64,000 bases of DNA from Cetobacterium somerae (GTDB taxonomy: Bacteria; Fusobacteriota; Fusobacteriia; Fusobacteriales; Fusobacteriaceae). Shown piece by piece: positions 24,884-37,100 of the stretch (position 1 is its first letter; each line of letters starts with the position of its first letter). The DNA is taken from positions 1-64,000 of the forward strand of contig NZ_CP092520.1 in the NCBI RefSeq assembly GCF_022430525.1, written 5' to 3'. The notes beneath the pieces are model-generated. The model was given only the letters and a program-made list of their open reading frames with translations, did not search any database and had not been told where the DNA came from. The translations under genes and the position numbers were made by a program.

Positions 24884-25910
24884 AAAAAAACTTTTTAATC
24901 CTCTAGGAGATGATTCTTTATCAGAAAGAAAAGTGATAAAGGGAGATAGTACAAATATATTTAATTTGAATAATGTTAAATATCAATGGGCAAATCATCT
25001 TTATAGAACAATGATGGGGAACTTTTGGATTCCAGAAAAAATAGATTTAACTCAAGATAAAAATGATTATAAAAATTTAACTGATGAAGAGAAGGAAGCT
25101 TATGATGGAATACTTTCATTTCTAATATTTTTAGATAGTATTCAAACAAATAATATTCCAAATGTTTCAGATTATATAACTGCTCCAGAGATAAACTTGA
25201 TTTTATCAATACAGACTTTCCAAGAAGCTATTCACTCTCAGTCATACCAGTATATAATTGAATCTATTCTACCAAAGGAGATTAGAAACTCGATATATGA
25301 TAAATGGAGAGAGGATAAAGTTCTATTTGAAAGAAATAGCTATATAGCAAAAATATATCAAAGTTTCTTAGAAAATCCTAGTGATGAAAACTTTGCAAGA
25401 GTTATAATAGCTGACTATCTTTTAGAAGCTATATATTTCTACAATGGATTTAACTTCTTCTATCTTTTAGCAAGTAGAAATAGAATGATGGGAACTTCTG
25501 ATATAATAAAGCTTATTAATAGAGATGAGCTTTCACATGTAGTTATATTCCAGCAGTTAATAAGAGAGATTAAAAACGAAAATAAAGATTTCTTTAATGA
25601 TGAATTAATATATGATATGTTTAAAAAAGCTGTGGAGCAAGAGATTAGTTGGACAAATCATATAATAGGAAATGGAATATTAGGTATAACAGAGGATACA
25701 ACAGAGAGATATACAAAGTGGTTAGCTAATGAGAGATTAAAAGCTATAGGACTAAACCCAATCTATGAAGGATATGAAAAAAATCCTTATAGACATTTAG
25801 AAAAATTTGCTGATACAGAGGGAGAAGGAAACGTAAAAGCTAACTTCTTCGAAGGAACAGTTACTAGTTATAATATGAGTTCATCTGTAGAGGGATGGGA
25901 CGAATTTTAA
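24876..25910 (+). CDS. nrdB: Class I ribonucleotide reductase, small subunit (NrdB)
   Basis: The diiron-tyrosyl radical subunit, about 344 residues. Iron ligands are visible in LDSIQ (Asp), FQEAIHSQSY (Glu and His), LLEAIYFYNGF (Glu) and RDELSHVVIFQ (Glu and His). The Tyr of HSQSY is in the place of the E. coli radical Tyr122, so a Tyr-radical class Ia-like enzyme is expected. The frame is open from ATG 24849. By comparison with family starts (DRKKLFNP) I prefer the GTG at 24876, 8 bases before the nrdA stop, but the spacing from AGAGGAG is long and GTG 24864 is an alternative. Confidence 0.88.
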   Translation: MDRKKLFNPLGDDSLSERKVIKGDSTNIFNLNNVKYQWANHLYRTMMGNFWIPEKIDLTQDKNDYKNLTDEEKEAYDGILSFLIFLDSIQTNNIPNVSDYITAPEINLILSIQTFQEAIHSQSYQYIIESILPKEIRNSIYDKWREDKVLFERNSYIAKIYQSFLENPSDENFARVIIADYLLEAIYFYNGFNFFYLLASRNRMMGTSDIIKLINRDELSHVVIFQQLIREIKNENKDFFNDELIYDMFKKAVEQEISWTNHIIGNGILGITEDTTERYTKWLANERLKAIGLNPIYEGYEKNPYRHLEKFADTEGEGNVKANFFEGTVTSYNMSSSVEGWDEF

Positions 25911-25930
25911 AAGTAATATAAATAAAAAAC

Positions 25931-25963
25931 GGTAGAAAAAATAATTTTCTACCATTTTTTTTA
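25931..25963. terminator. Bidirectional terminator between nrdB and malH
   Basis: The arms GGTAGAAAA (25931-25939) and TTTTCTACC (25945-25953) are flanked by A-runs and T-runs on both sides, serving both converging operons. Confidence 0.8.
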
Positions 25964-25992
25964 TTTCCTATTTTTTAGTTAAAATCAATCTA

Positions 25993-28955
<2,963 letters not shown>

Positions 28956-29060
28956 CTTGTTACCTCCCAATTTTTTTCTAGGATCCTCTGTTATTCGAAG
29001 TATACAATAGAAAAAGTTCTAAATCAATACTTTGAATCTTAAAAACACACATTACTATAA

Positions 29061-29076
29061 ACGTAACATGTTACGT
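29061..29076. promoter_or_regulatory. Palindromic operator in the malB promoter
   Basis: ACGTAACATGTTACGT is a perfect 16-base palindrome between malB and its divergent regulator. On the minus strand it overlaps TTGACG and lies in the spacer before a TATAGT/TAGTAA-like -10 box, so binding would block malB transcription. Confidence 0.6.
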
Positions 29077-29165
29077 CAAAAGAATAAAAATATAGAAAAT
29101 GTTTTGTAAATATAGAGAATTTAGATATAATGTAAAAAATAAGAGATAAGGGAGAGGAAAAATCT

Positions 29166-30137
29166 GTGAAGATAACAATAAAAGAGATTGCAGAGGATGC
29201 AGGGGTTTCTGTATCTACAGTTTCAAGAGTAATATCTAATAATCCCAAAATAAGTGAAGCTACAAAATTGAGAGTGAGAGAGGCGATTGAAAGATTAAAT
29301 TATAAACCAAATATAATGGCAAGAGGGTTAGTAAAAAGAAAAACAGGAATTTTAGGTATTATAATGCCAAAGGAAACAGCAACACTTTTTAGCAGTCCAT
29401 TCTTTATAGAGGTTATGCAAGGGATTAGCTTAAAAGGAAAAGAGAGAGATTACTATATTATGTATGACTTTTGTAAAAATGAGAAAGAGGAGTATGAAGG
29501 AACAAAAAAGTTAGTTGAAAGTGGCCTAGTTGATGGAATTTGTCTTATGTCAACACGTAAAAACGATAAAAGTATTCAATATTTAAAAGAAACAAAATTT
29601 CCTTTTGTTATAATAGGTGAGCCTGAGGAAAAAGATGGTGTTTTGTGGGTAGATAATAATAATTTAAAAGCAACATATGATATGGTAAAAAAAATTATTC
29701 ATAAAAATGCTAAAAAAATAATTTTTGTAGGTGGAGATAAAAATTTAACAGTTACAATAAATAGAGTGGCTGGTTTTGAAAAAGCATGTAAAGAGTTAAA
29801 ATTAGATTACTCTATGTATTTGGGAAAAGATTTTTCAAGAGGAGAGGGATATAGATTAGCAGAAAAAATATTTTCAGAACAAAAATGTGAGAATTTTATA
29901 ATTTCAGATGATAATCTTTTAAAAGGATTTTTAGAATATTTAGAAAAAAATGGTATAGAGAATGCAAATATAGGAAGTTTTAATAAAGCAAATATAAAAG
30001 AAATCTGGAAAGATAAAATTTTTCTTCTTGATATAAAACCTGAAAAATTAGGAATGGAAGCAGTGGACCTTTTAGTTAATTGTATTCAAGATAAATTAGA
30101 GAGTTGTAATAAAATAGTAGATATAGAATTAAATTAA
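29166..30137 (+). CDS. LacI-family regulator of the alpha-glucoside genes
   Basis: A 323-residue repressor. Residues 1-25 are the LacI headpiece IAEDAGVSVSTVSRVISN, followed by the hinge and a periplasmic-binding-protein-like effector domain (residues 60-320). It is divergent from malB-malH and precedes the glucosidase operon, so it probably controls both, with a sugar or sugar phosphate as inducer. It starts at GTG with ribosome binding site GGGAGAGG and is followed by its own terminator. Confidence 0.88.
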   Translation: MKITIKEIAEDAGVSVSTVSRVISNNPKISEATKLRVREAIERLNYKPNIMARGLVKRKTGILGIIMPKETATLFSSPFFIEVMQGISLKGKERDYYIMYDFCKNEKEEYEGTKKLVESGLVDGICLMSTRKNDKSIQYLKETKFPFVIIGEPEEKDGVLWVDNNNLKATYDMVKKIIHKNAKKIIFVGGDKNLTVTINRVAGFEKACKELKLDYSMYLGKDFSRGEGYRLAEKIFSEQKCENFIISDDNLLKGFLEYLEKNGIENANIGSFNKANIKEIWKDKIFLLDIKPEKLGMEAVDLLVNCIQDKLESCNKIVDIELN

Positions 30138-30179
30138 AAGTTGTAAAAAAGGTTGTAGTAACTTTTTTACAACTTTTTT
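30137..30179 (+). terminator. Terminator after the LacI-family gene
   Basis: The 15-base arms AAAGTTGTAAAAAAG (30137-30151) and CTTTTTTACAACTTT (30162-30176) form a perfect stem followed by T residues. Confidence 0.8.
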
Positions 30180-30189
30180 GTATTATATA

Positions 30190-30242
30190 TAGACAAATTT
30201 GAAATTAGATGCTACAATACACAAAAAAGAGCAAACGTTTGC
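30190..30242 (+). promoter_or_regulatory. Promoter and LacI-type operator of the glucosidase operon
   Basis: TAGACA (30190-30195) and TACAAT (30213-30218) are 17 bases apart. Downstream near the start point GCAAACGTTTGC (30231-30242) is a perfect palindrome with a central CG, the form bound by many LacI-family regulators. It differs from the malB palindrome. Confidence 0.65.
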
Positions 30243-30293
30243 ACAAAATGCAAAAATGTTAATATTCTAAAGATATATTAAGGAGAGATTAAA

Positions 30294-31943
30294 ATGTGGT
30301 GGAAAGAGTTAATAGGATATCAGATTTATCCGAGAAGTTTTAAAGATTCTAATGGAGATGGGATAGGAGACTTAAAAGGGATAATAGAAAAGTTAGATTA
30401 TTTAAAAGATTTAGGAATAGATCTTATTTGGGTTTCACCATTTTTTAAAAGTCCAAATGATGATAATGGTTATGATATAAGTGATTATAGAGATATTTTA
30501 GAAGAGTTTGGAACTATGGAAGATTTTGACAATCTTTTATCAGAAACTCATAAAAGAGGAATGAAGCTAATAATAGATCTTGTAATAAATCACACAAGTG
30601 ATGAGCATCCATGGTTTATTGAAGCAAGAGAGTCAAAAGATAGTCCTAAGAGAGATTGGTATATTTGGAGAGAGGGAAAAGATAACGAAGAACCAAATAA
30701 CTGGGAAAGTATTTTCAAAGGATCAGCTTGGGAAAAGTGTGAAAAAACAGATGAATACTACTTACATCTTTTTTCTAAAAAACAACCTGATTTAAATTGG
30801 GAAAATGAAGAGATGAGAAGAGAGATTTATAATATGATGAATTGGTGGTTAGATAAAGGAATTGATGGATTTAGAGTTGATGCTATAAGCCATATTAAAA
30901 AAGTTGATGGATTCCCTGATATGCCAAATCCTGATGGAAAAAAATATGTAGATTCTTTTGATATGCATATGAATATAGATGGAATTCAAAAATATCTAAA
31001 AGAATTAAAAGAAGAAACTTTCGCAAAATATGATATAGTAACTGTTGGAGAAGCTAATGGGGTAGATGCTGAAAACGCTGATGAATGGGTTGGAAGTGAA
31101 AATGGAAAATTCAATATGATATTTCAATTTGAACATCTAAAGTTATGGGATTATGAAGGAGACACTGAGTTTTGTCCAAAAGCCTATAAAGATGTTTTAA
31201 ATAAGTGGCAAGTAGCTTTAGAAAATAAAGGATGGAATGCTCTTTTTATTGAAAATCATGATATTCCAAGAAGTACATCAACATGGGGAAATGATGGAGA
31301 ATACTGGTTAGAATCAGCAAAATCTTTTGCAACAACATATTTTTTACAAAAAGGAACTCCATTCATCTATCAAGGACAAGAGATTGGAATGACAAATACA
31401 GTATTTAATTCTCTTTCAGAGTTTCAAGATGTGAAAAGTGTGAATGAGGGAAAAGAGAAGTTAGAAGCAGGAATGTGTGAGAAGATAGTTTTAGAAATTT
31501 TATCAAATACATCTAGAGATAATGCTAGAACTCCTATGCAATGGGATGATAGTTTAAATGCTGGATTTACAACAGGAAACCCGTGGTTAAAAGTAAATAG
31601 TAATTACAAAAATATAAATGTACAAAATCAAATAAAAGATGAAAATTCAATATATAATCACTATAAAAAATTGATATCTTTAAAGAAAAGTAGTAAAACT
31701 TTAATTCATGGAGAGTTTAAATTAGTTTTAGAGGATGACAAACATATATTTGCTTACTTAAGAGAGTTAGATAATGAAAGATATCTTATATTATCTAACC
31801 TAAGTGAAAATGAAAAAAAATTAAACCTATCAGAATTTAATATAAAAAATGAGGATATAGTACTATCAAATTATAAAATTATAGAAAAGGATTTAAAAGA
31901 GTTTATAGTTAGACCGTTTGAAAGTGTAGTATATAAAATTTAA
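30294..31943 (+). CDS. GH13 alpha-glucosidase (oligo-1,6-glucosidase type)
   Basis: A 549-residue intracellular GH13 enzyme cutting alpha-glucosidic linkages, likely isomaltose, trehalulose-like or phosphorylated substrates. The motifs are IDLVINHTSDEH, GFRVDAISH (nucleophile Asp, about residue 200), TVGEANG (acid/base Glu) and ENHDIPRS. The calcium-type DSNGDGIGD loop near the N-terminus is also present. Sequence and operon context fit oligo-1,6-glucosidase/dextran glucosidase, but a trehalose-6-phosphate hydrolase cannot be excluded. It is followed at 23 bases by a PTS permease. Confidence 0.88.
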   Translation: MWWKELIGYQIYPRSFKDSNGDGIGDLKGIIEKLDYLKDLGIDLIWVSPFFKSPNDDNGYDISDYRDILEEFGTMEDFDNLLSETHKRGMKLIIDLVINHTSDEHPWFIEARESKDSPKRDWYIWREGKDNEEPNNWESIFKGSAWEKCEKTDEYYLHLFSKKQPDLNWENEEMRREIYNMMNWWLDKGIDGFRVDAISHIKKVDGFPDMPNPDGKKYVDSFDMHMNIDGIQKYLKELKEETFAKYDIVTVGEANGVDAENADEWVGSENGKFNMIFQFEHLKLWDYEGDTEFCPKAYKDVLNKWQVALENKGWNALFIENHDIPRSTSTWGNDGEYWLESAKSFATTYFLQKGTPFIYQGQEIGMTNTVFNSLSEFQDVKSVNEGKEKLEAGMCEKIVLEILSNTSRDNARTPMQWDDSLNAGFTTGNPWLKVNSNYKNINVQNQIKDENSIYNHYKKLISLKKSSKTLIHGEFKLVLEDDKHIFAYLRELDNERYLILSNLSENEKKLNLSEFNIKNEDIVLSNYKIIEKDLKEFIVRPFESVVYKI

Positions 31944-31965
31944 TATATATAGGGGAGACGTTAAA

Positions 31966-33603
31966 ATGAAAAAGAAAAGTTTAATATCATTTGATTTTTG
32001 GCAAAAATTAGGAAAAGCTTTAATTGTTGTAATAGCAGTAATGCCTGCAGCAGGACTTATGGTTTCTATTGGTAAACTTCTTGGAACAAGTGGATTATCT
32101 ATGGTTGGAAGAATTATAGAGGATATGGGATGGGGAGTAATTGTAAATCTAAATATACTTTTTGCAGCGGCAATTGGTGGTTCGTGGGCAAAAGAAAAAG
32201 CTGGTGGAGCTTTTGCAGGAGTAATAGCTTTTATACTAACAAATAGAATAACGGGGGCTATATTTGGAATAAATGGAGCGATGTTAAATAATCCAGAAGC
32301 GGTTATTACATCGTTAACAGGACAAGAACTATTAGTAAAAAATTATTTTACGATGATTATGGGAGCTCCAGCTTTAAATATGGGAGTTTTCGTAGGAATA
32401 CTTTCAGGATTTTTAGGAGCAGTACTGTTTAATAAATACCAAAATTTTGATAAACTACCAAAGTCTTTAGCGTTTTTTAATGGAAAAAGATTTGTACCAT
32501 TTGTAGTAATATTTGGATCATTTGTTATGGCTACTGTTTTATCTTTAATCTGGCCTTTTGTTCAGTGGGGATTAAATAGCTTTGGTGAATGGATTGCAAC
32601 TTCTAGAAATACAGCACCAGTAATAGCACCATTTATATATGGAGCTTTAGAAAGATTATTATTACCATTTGGATTACATCATATGCTAACAATTCCTATG
32701 AATTATACAGAGCTAGGTGGAACATACCAAGTTTTAACAGGAACTGCAGTAGGAAGTACAATCGCTGGTCAAGATCCAATTTGGTTAGCTTGGATAACTG
32801 ATTTAAATAACTTAAAAGCAGCAGGAGATATGACGGGATATAAAAATCTTTTAGATACAGTTGTTCCAGCTAGATTTAAAGCTGGTCAAGTGATATTATC
32901 AACAGCTTCACTTTTAGGAATCGGATTAGCGATGCTAAATAATGTTGATAGTGATAAAAAAACACAATACAAAACAATATTTATATCATCGATGCTAGCT
33001 GTATTCTTAACAGGAGTAACAGAACCAATTGAGTTTATGTTTATGTTTGTGGCACCAGTTTTATATGTAGCTTATGCAATTTTAACAGGACTTGCTTTTG
33101 CTTTAGTAGATATAATATCTTTAAGAGTTCACTCTTTTGGATTCTTAGAACTACTTTCTCGTATACCTTTAATGATGAAAGCTGGATTATATAAAGATTT
33201 AATAAACTTTGTAATAGTAAGTGGAGGATTTTTCTTTGCAAACTACTGGTTATTTAATTTAATTATAAAAAAATATGATTTGCCAACTCCAGGAAGAAGA
33301 GGAAATTATATTGATGAAGAGGAAGATAGTAGTGAGGAAAAAGTAAAAACAAATGGTAAACAAGAAGAGATTCCAGTTAGAATAATTGAGCTTCTTGGTG
33401 GAAGTGAAAATATAGTTGATGTAGATGCATGTATGACAAGACTTAGAGTTACTGTAAAAGATGCAGATGTAGTAGGAGATAAAAATATGTGGAAAAAAAC
33501 TGGTTCTATAGGACTAATAATAAAAGACTGTGGAGTTCAAGCCATATATGGACCAAAAGCAGATATACTAAAATGTAAAATAATTGATATATTAGGGAGA
33601 TAA
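31966..33603 (+). CDS. PTS permease EIICB, glucose/alpha-glucoside type
   Basis: A 545-residue PTS permease with an N-terminal EIIC (about ten membrane segments, residues 10-430) and a C-terminal EIIB with the phosphorylation Cys in VDACMTRLRV (about residue 485), joined by an acidic linker. It is clearly distinct from MalB of the same locus. Its place between a GH13 glucosidase and an EEP-family gene suggests that it imports an alpha-glucoside as the 6-phosphate. It needs a separate EIIA. Exact sugar not determinable from the sequence. Confidence 0.85.
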   Translation: MKKKSLISFDFWQKLGKALIVVIAVMPAAGLMVSIGKLLGTSGLSMVGRIIEDMGWGVIVNLNILFAAAIGGSWAKEKAGGAFAGVIAFILTNRITGAIFGINGAMLNNPEAVITSLTGQELLVKNYFTMIMGAPALNMGVFVGILSGFLGAVLFNKYQNFDKLPKSLAFFNGKRFVPFVVIFGSFVMATVLSLIWPFVQWGLNSFGEWIATSRNTAPVIAPFIYGALERLLLPFGLHHMLTIPMNYTELGGTYQVLTGTAVGSTIAGQDPIWLAWITDLNNLKAAGDMTGYKNLLDTVVPARFKAGQVILSTASLLGIGLAMLNNVDSDKKTQYKTIFISSMLAVFLTGVTEPIEFMFMFVAPVLYVAYAILTGLAFALVDIISLRVHSFGFLELLSRIPLMMKAGLYKDLINFVIVSGGFFFANYWLFNLIIKKYDLPTPGRRGNYIDEEEDSSEEKVKTNGKQEEIPVRIIELLGGSENIVDVDACMTRLRVTVKDADVVGDKNMWKKTGSIGLIIKDCGVQAIYGPKADILKCKIIDILGR

Positions 33604-33610
33604 ATTTTAA

Positions 33611-34399
33611 ATGAAACTATTAACACTAAACTGTCACTCTTGGCAAGAGAAAGACCAATTGGAGAAAATGAAGTATCTAGCTAAGGTAATATTTGAAGAG
33701 AATTATGAGGTAGTTGCTTTACAAGAGGTAAATCAATTAATAGAAGACAAGATTTTATATGATGATATAAGAGAGGGAAACTTTATAGATATTTTGTGCA
33801 AGGAGCTAAAAAAATTAGGGGTTGAGTATAGCTACCGTTGGGATTATCATCATGTAGGATACGATGTTTTTCATGAAGGAACTGGGATTCTTTTTAAAGG
33901 GGAGTTAAAAGAAAGTTTAGGAAAGTTTATAGGAAAAACTAAAGATACAAACTTTTGGAAAACAAGAAAATTTACAATGATATCTAAATTAGTTGGAGAT
34001 GTTGTAATAGATTTTTATAGTTGTCACATGGGGTGGTGGAAAGATAGCGATAATCCTTTTGAAGAACAGTTAGATGAATTAATAGAGTTTGCTAATAAAA
34101 GAGGAAATATATACTTTTTAATGGGAGATTTTAATAATGATGCTAATATTAGAGGAGAGGGATACGACTATTTATTGACAAAAGGAGTTAAAGATACATA
34201 TTTAGAAGCTGTAAAAAAAGATGATGGAATAACTGTACCAGGTGTTATTGCTGGTTGGGAGGGGAAGTGTAGTAATCCTAAAAGAATAGATTTTATTTTT
34301 ACAAATAGCGAGAGTGAAATAAAATCTAGCGAGGTTATTTTTAATGGAAAAAATAAAGAGATTATATCAGATCACTTTGGGGTAGCGATAGAGATATAA
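33611..34399 (+). CDS. EEP-family (endonuclease/exonuclease/phosphatase) metal hydrolase
   Basis: A 262-residue enzyme of the exonuclease III/synaptojanin-like fold. Motifs in order are LTLNCHSW, VVALQEVNQ (metal-binding Glu), YSCHMGWW, FLMGDFNND (Asp-x-Asn) and SDHFGVAIEI (final Asp-His). This is the catalytic set of metal-dependent phosphoesterases. It begins 7 bases after the PTS gene and is the last gene before a terminator, so it may act on a sugar or lipid phosphate linked to the pathway. DNA as a substrate is not implied by the context. Confidence 0.8.
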   Translation: MKLLTLNCHSWQEKDQLEKMKYLAKVIFEENYEVVALQEVNQLIEDKILYDDIREGNFIDILCKELKKLGVEYSYRWDYHHVGYDVFHEGTGILFKGELKESLGKFIGKTKDTNFWKTRKFTMISKLVGDVVIDFYSCHMGWWKDSDNPFEEQLDELIEFANKRGNIYFLMGDFNNDANIRGEGYDYLLTKGVKDTYLEAVKKDDGITVPGVIAGWEGKCSNPKRIDFIFTNSESEIKSSEVIFNGKNKEIISDHFGVAIEI

Positions 34400-34403
34400 A
34401 AAT

Positions 34404-34440
34404 AAAAGGATTGAGCTAAAGAAGTAGCTCAATCCTTTTT
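34404..34440. terminator. Terminator between the glucosidase operon and the channel gene
   Basis: The 15-base arms ending GGATTGAGCTA (34404-34418) and TAGCTCAATCC (34425-34439) make a perfect stem, with A and T runs at both ends. It can serve both converging operons. Confidence 0.85.
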
Positions 34441-34452
34441 CTATTTACTTTT

Positions 34453-35394
34453 CTATTTAGCAGTAGGTTTAACTTTTTTTAAGAAGTTATAGAAAACAAA
34501 TACTATAATTCCTGTTGTAACATAAAGTTGAATACCAGCAATATTTCTAACAATGTTAGAATACTCAGGTAGATTTATACTAGTTAAGTAAGCACTCATT
34601 CTAAAAGATGCTACAGTTCCAACTGCCATAGGGAAGGTAGTTCCCGCAAAACCAGGGTGGAAGTTAAAGCTAAAGAATTTAGGAATACTTAATAGTATTG
34701 AAATAAGTGTTACAAAAACAATTCCATATAGGAAGAATGCAATATACATATTAGGTTCTTTAACTACATTTAAGTAACCAATAGCACAAAGGCTTGATGG
34801 TGCTAATAGTATAGCTTTTGTATGATAAACCATATCAGGTAAAGGTTTTATAATTAATCTTCTAATCATAAATGGAATTATTGTGAAGAATACCAACACT
34901 CCATAAACTAAAACCCATTTAGAAATAACAGGCTCATCCATAGCTCCACCTACAACAATAGAAACCATGATTCCATTATAAGTTACAAACCAACTTGGAA
35001 CAAAGGTATCAATGTTAAAGTTTTTAATAACATTTCTATAAGTGAAAATACAAATAGCAAAAGCATGGAAAAATACACCGAAAAGCCAAAGATTTTTTCC
35101 TAAAAAAGGACTGTATGGAAGCAAAAATGCTCCAATAATCATAGCTAACATAGAGTAAGTACCGTATAAACTAGCAGGAATAGTGTTACTATATTCCGCT
35201 AGAAAGGCCTCTTTATGTCTAAAAATCTTTATAGTTGCTAAAATAAATACTACAATACCAATAATCATGAAGATATTTCTAAGGTAAGTAAAATTTAGTA
35301 ATAAAAAGGCATTGGCAAGAGTGCACGCCCCAACAGTTGTAGCAATAGCCCCAACAGGGAAACGCTCTAACCTATCAATTGTCTCTTTAATCAT
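34453..35394 (-). CDS. TDT/SLAC1-type anion channel or exporter (TehA family)
   Basis: A 313-residue protein with about ten membrane helices, beginning in the cytosol with the amphipathic MIKETIDRLERFPVGAIATT and ending in a basic tail. The pattern of paired hydrophobic segments with conserved Phe and Pro fits the tellurite-resistance/dicarboxylate (TDT) family, which includes TehA, Ssu1 and plant SLAC1 nitrate/chloride channels. Being the last gene of an operon with a nitrate-reductase-type molybdoenzyme, it may carry nitrate or nitrite. This is inference. Confidence 0.8.
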   Translation of the reverse strand: MIKETIDRLERFPVGAIATTVGACTLANAFLLLNFTYLRNIFMIIGIVVFILATIKIFRHKEAFLAEYSNTIPASLYGTYSMLAMIIGAFLLPYSPFLGKNLWLFGVFFHAFAICIFTYRNVIKNFNIDTFVPSWFVTYNGIMVSIVVGGAMDEPVISKWVLVYGVLVFFTIIPFMIRRLIIKPLPDMVYHTKAILLAPSSLCAIGYLNVVKEPNMYIAFFLYGIVFVTLISILLSIPKFFSFNFHPGFAGTTFPMAVGTVASFRMSAYLTSINLPEYSNIVRNIAGIQLYVTTGIIVFVFYNFLKKVKPTAK

Positions 35395-35411
35395 TATAAT
35401 CTCCTTATATT

Positions 35412-36674
35412 TTATTTTTTATACTCAAATTCAAGTTCAGAATTTATATTGAAGAAATCAGAGTAATCAATTTTAAAAATTGATTTTTTAATTTTTGAGA
35501 TATCAATATTAAGTCTGATTAATTGTGTTAAAACACCTGTGTACGAAAGGTCTCCTTGAATAATAGCTCCATAAATTTTTCCATTTTTATGAGCAATTTT
35601 TTTGTAGACACCATCTCTTTCTCTAAGAGAATCAATAATCATTCCCTCTGTTTTTTCGTAAATATGTAAGCAACCTAAAGATAAAGTTGGAATATCAAAG
35701 AAGTTCATAGTTGACTTAGCAAAGAAAAAATCATCCATAACTCTAGTTTTTCCTGCCATATTTGAAGTAGCAGCTATTCCCTCTTTTACTGCAACAGACC
35801 AGATAGTACCATTGCCACTAATATCTCCAGCTCCATATACATCCTTAACATTAGTTTCACCTTTTTCATTAAAAAGAAGACCAACTTTATTGTATTCTAT
35901 TGATGTATTTTCTAAAAACTCCACATTTGGCTTTACTCCAGCACAAACAATAACTAAATCAGCTAAAAGTTCAACATCTCTACCATCATCTATTAAACTT
36001 AAAGAGTTAATTAAATTAGGGTTATTTGGATTTACATTTAATTTTGTAACTTTTGAGTCAAAGAATAATTTTACACCATGCTCAACTAATTTTTTTTCAT
36101 AAGTTATAGATGCTTCTTTATCAAGTTGTAATGGTAATAATCTATCAGACATCTCAATTAAAGATAGATTAGCATGAACATTTTTATTATGAATTAGTCC
36201 ACTAATTGCATCCATACCAATTAAACCAGCACCAATGACCACGATATTTTTTGCTTTTTTAGAAATCTCTATAATTTTATTGCAGTCATCTAAAGATTTT
36301 AATCCTACAACATTTTCTTTTCCATTTATATTCTCAATAGGTGGGAAAAATGGTCTAGATCCAGAAGCGATTAAAACTTTATCGTATGAAACTACTTCAT
36401 TATTATCTAAAGTGATAGTTTTTTCCTTTTCATTTAAAGAGATAACCTCTCTTCCTTTAATCCAGTTTATATTGTTTTTTTCAAAGAAATCTTTATCTAC
36501 AAAGTTGATACCATCGACATCTCTCATTCCACCAATATAGTGATGAAGAATACATCTTGAGTAGATGTCAGTATCTTTAGAGATTAGTGTAATGTCTGCA
36601 TTTTTGTCTAAAGATCTTAAGTTTTCTGCTCCATTAATTCCAGCTGCAGAAGCTCCAATTATAACATATTTCAT
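35412..36674 (-). CDS. FAD/NAD(P)-dependent oxidoreductase (NirB-N/NADH oxidase type)
   Basis: A 420-residue flavoprotein with an N-terminal FAD site in YVIIGASAAGINGAENLR, an NAD(P) site in VVIGAGLIGMDAISGL (about residues 145-160), and the CAGVKPNVEFLENT and VYGAGDI segments typical of class-III pyridine nucleotide-disulfide reductase-like enzymes. A C-terminal domain (residues 320-420) resembles that of NADH-dependent rubredoxin and nitrite reductase partners. It probably passes electrons from NAD(P)H to the ferredoxin gene product next to it. Its ATG start shares base 36674 with the last base of the ferredoxin stop codon. Confidence 0.85.
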   Translation of the reverse strand: MKYVIIGASAAGINGAENLRSLDKNADITLISKDTDIYSRCILHHYIGGMRDVDGINFVDKDFFEKNNINWIKGREVISLNEKEKTITLDNNEVVSYDKVLIASGSRPFFPPIENINGKENVVGLKSLDDCNKIIEISKKAKNIVVIGAGLIGMDAISGLIHNKNVHANLSLIEMSDRLLPLQLDKEASITYEKKLVEHGVKLFFDSKVTKLNVNPNNPNLINSLSLIDDGRDVELLADLVIVCAGVKPNVEFLENTSIEYNKVGLLFNEKGETNVKDVYGAGDISGNGTIWSVAVKEGIAATSNMAGKTRVMDDFFFAKSTMNFFDIPTLSLGCLHIYEKTEGMIIDSLRERDGVYKKIAHKNGKIYGAIIQGDLSYTGVLTQLIRLNIDISKIKKSIFKIDYSDFFNINSELEFEYKK

Positions 36675-37081
36675 TATTCTACCTCCTCAAGAGTAATTGC
36701 AGCCATAGGACATTTAGCAACACATTGTGGTCCGTTAGGATCATGACTACACATATCACATTTCATAATCTCTTTTTTAGTTGCTTTATCCTCTTTTAAA
36801 GTTCCATATGGGCACGCCATAATACACATATAACAACTAGCACATTTGTTTTTATCGTAAGTAACATATCCTGTTTCAGAATCTTTTCTCATAGCTCCAC
36901 TCATACAAGTATAAACACACTCAGGAAGATCACAATTTCTACAAAAGATTGGAGAAAATTTAAAATCACTACTTAAGACAACTCTATTTCTAGAGTCAGC
37001 AGAATCGTGAGAAACTAAGCAGGCACTAACGCAAGTTAAGCAACCGATACATTTACTTCTATCTATTTTTATTCTTTTCAA
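36674..37081 (-). CDS. Four-cluster ferredoxin-like electron transfer subunit
   Basis: A 135-residue iron-sulfur protein. Four Cys motifs are visible: CIGCLTCVSAC (residues 10-20), CRNCDLPECVYTC, CASCYMCIMACP and CDMCSHDPNGPQCVAKCP. They are arranged like the DmsB/HydN-type subunits that wire molybdoenzymes. The TTG start at 37081 is chosen because AAGGAGAG lies 7 bases before it and the product then begins at the first Cys motif; the longer frame to 37162 reads through the molybdoenzyme 3' end and has no such site. It lies between the catalytic subunit and the flavoprotein, as expected for an electron relay. Confidence 0.85.
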   Translation of the reverse strand: MKRIKIDRSKCIGCLTCVSACLVSHDSADSRNRVVLSSDFKFSPIFCRNCDLPECVYTCMSGAMRKDSETGYVTYDKNKCASCYMCIMACPYGTLKEDKATKKEIMKCDMCSHDPNGPQCVAKCPMAAITLEEVE

Positions 37082-37100
37082 TTTAATCTCTCCTTTATCT

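Noticed and set aside
35812-36540. Two plus-strand frames of about 100 residues across the flavoprotein gene
   Set aside because: They lie opposite a gene with intact FAD and NAD motifs and look like antisense shadows.
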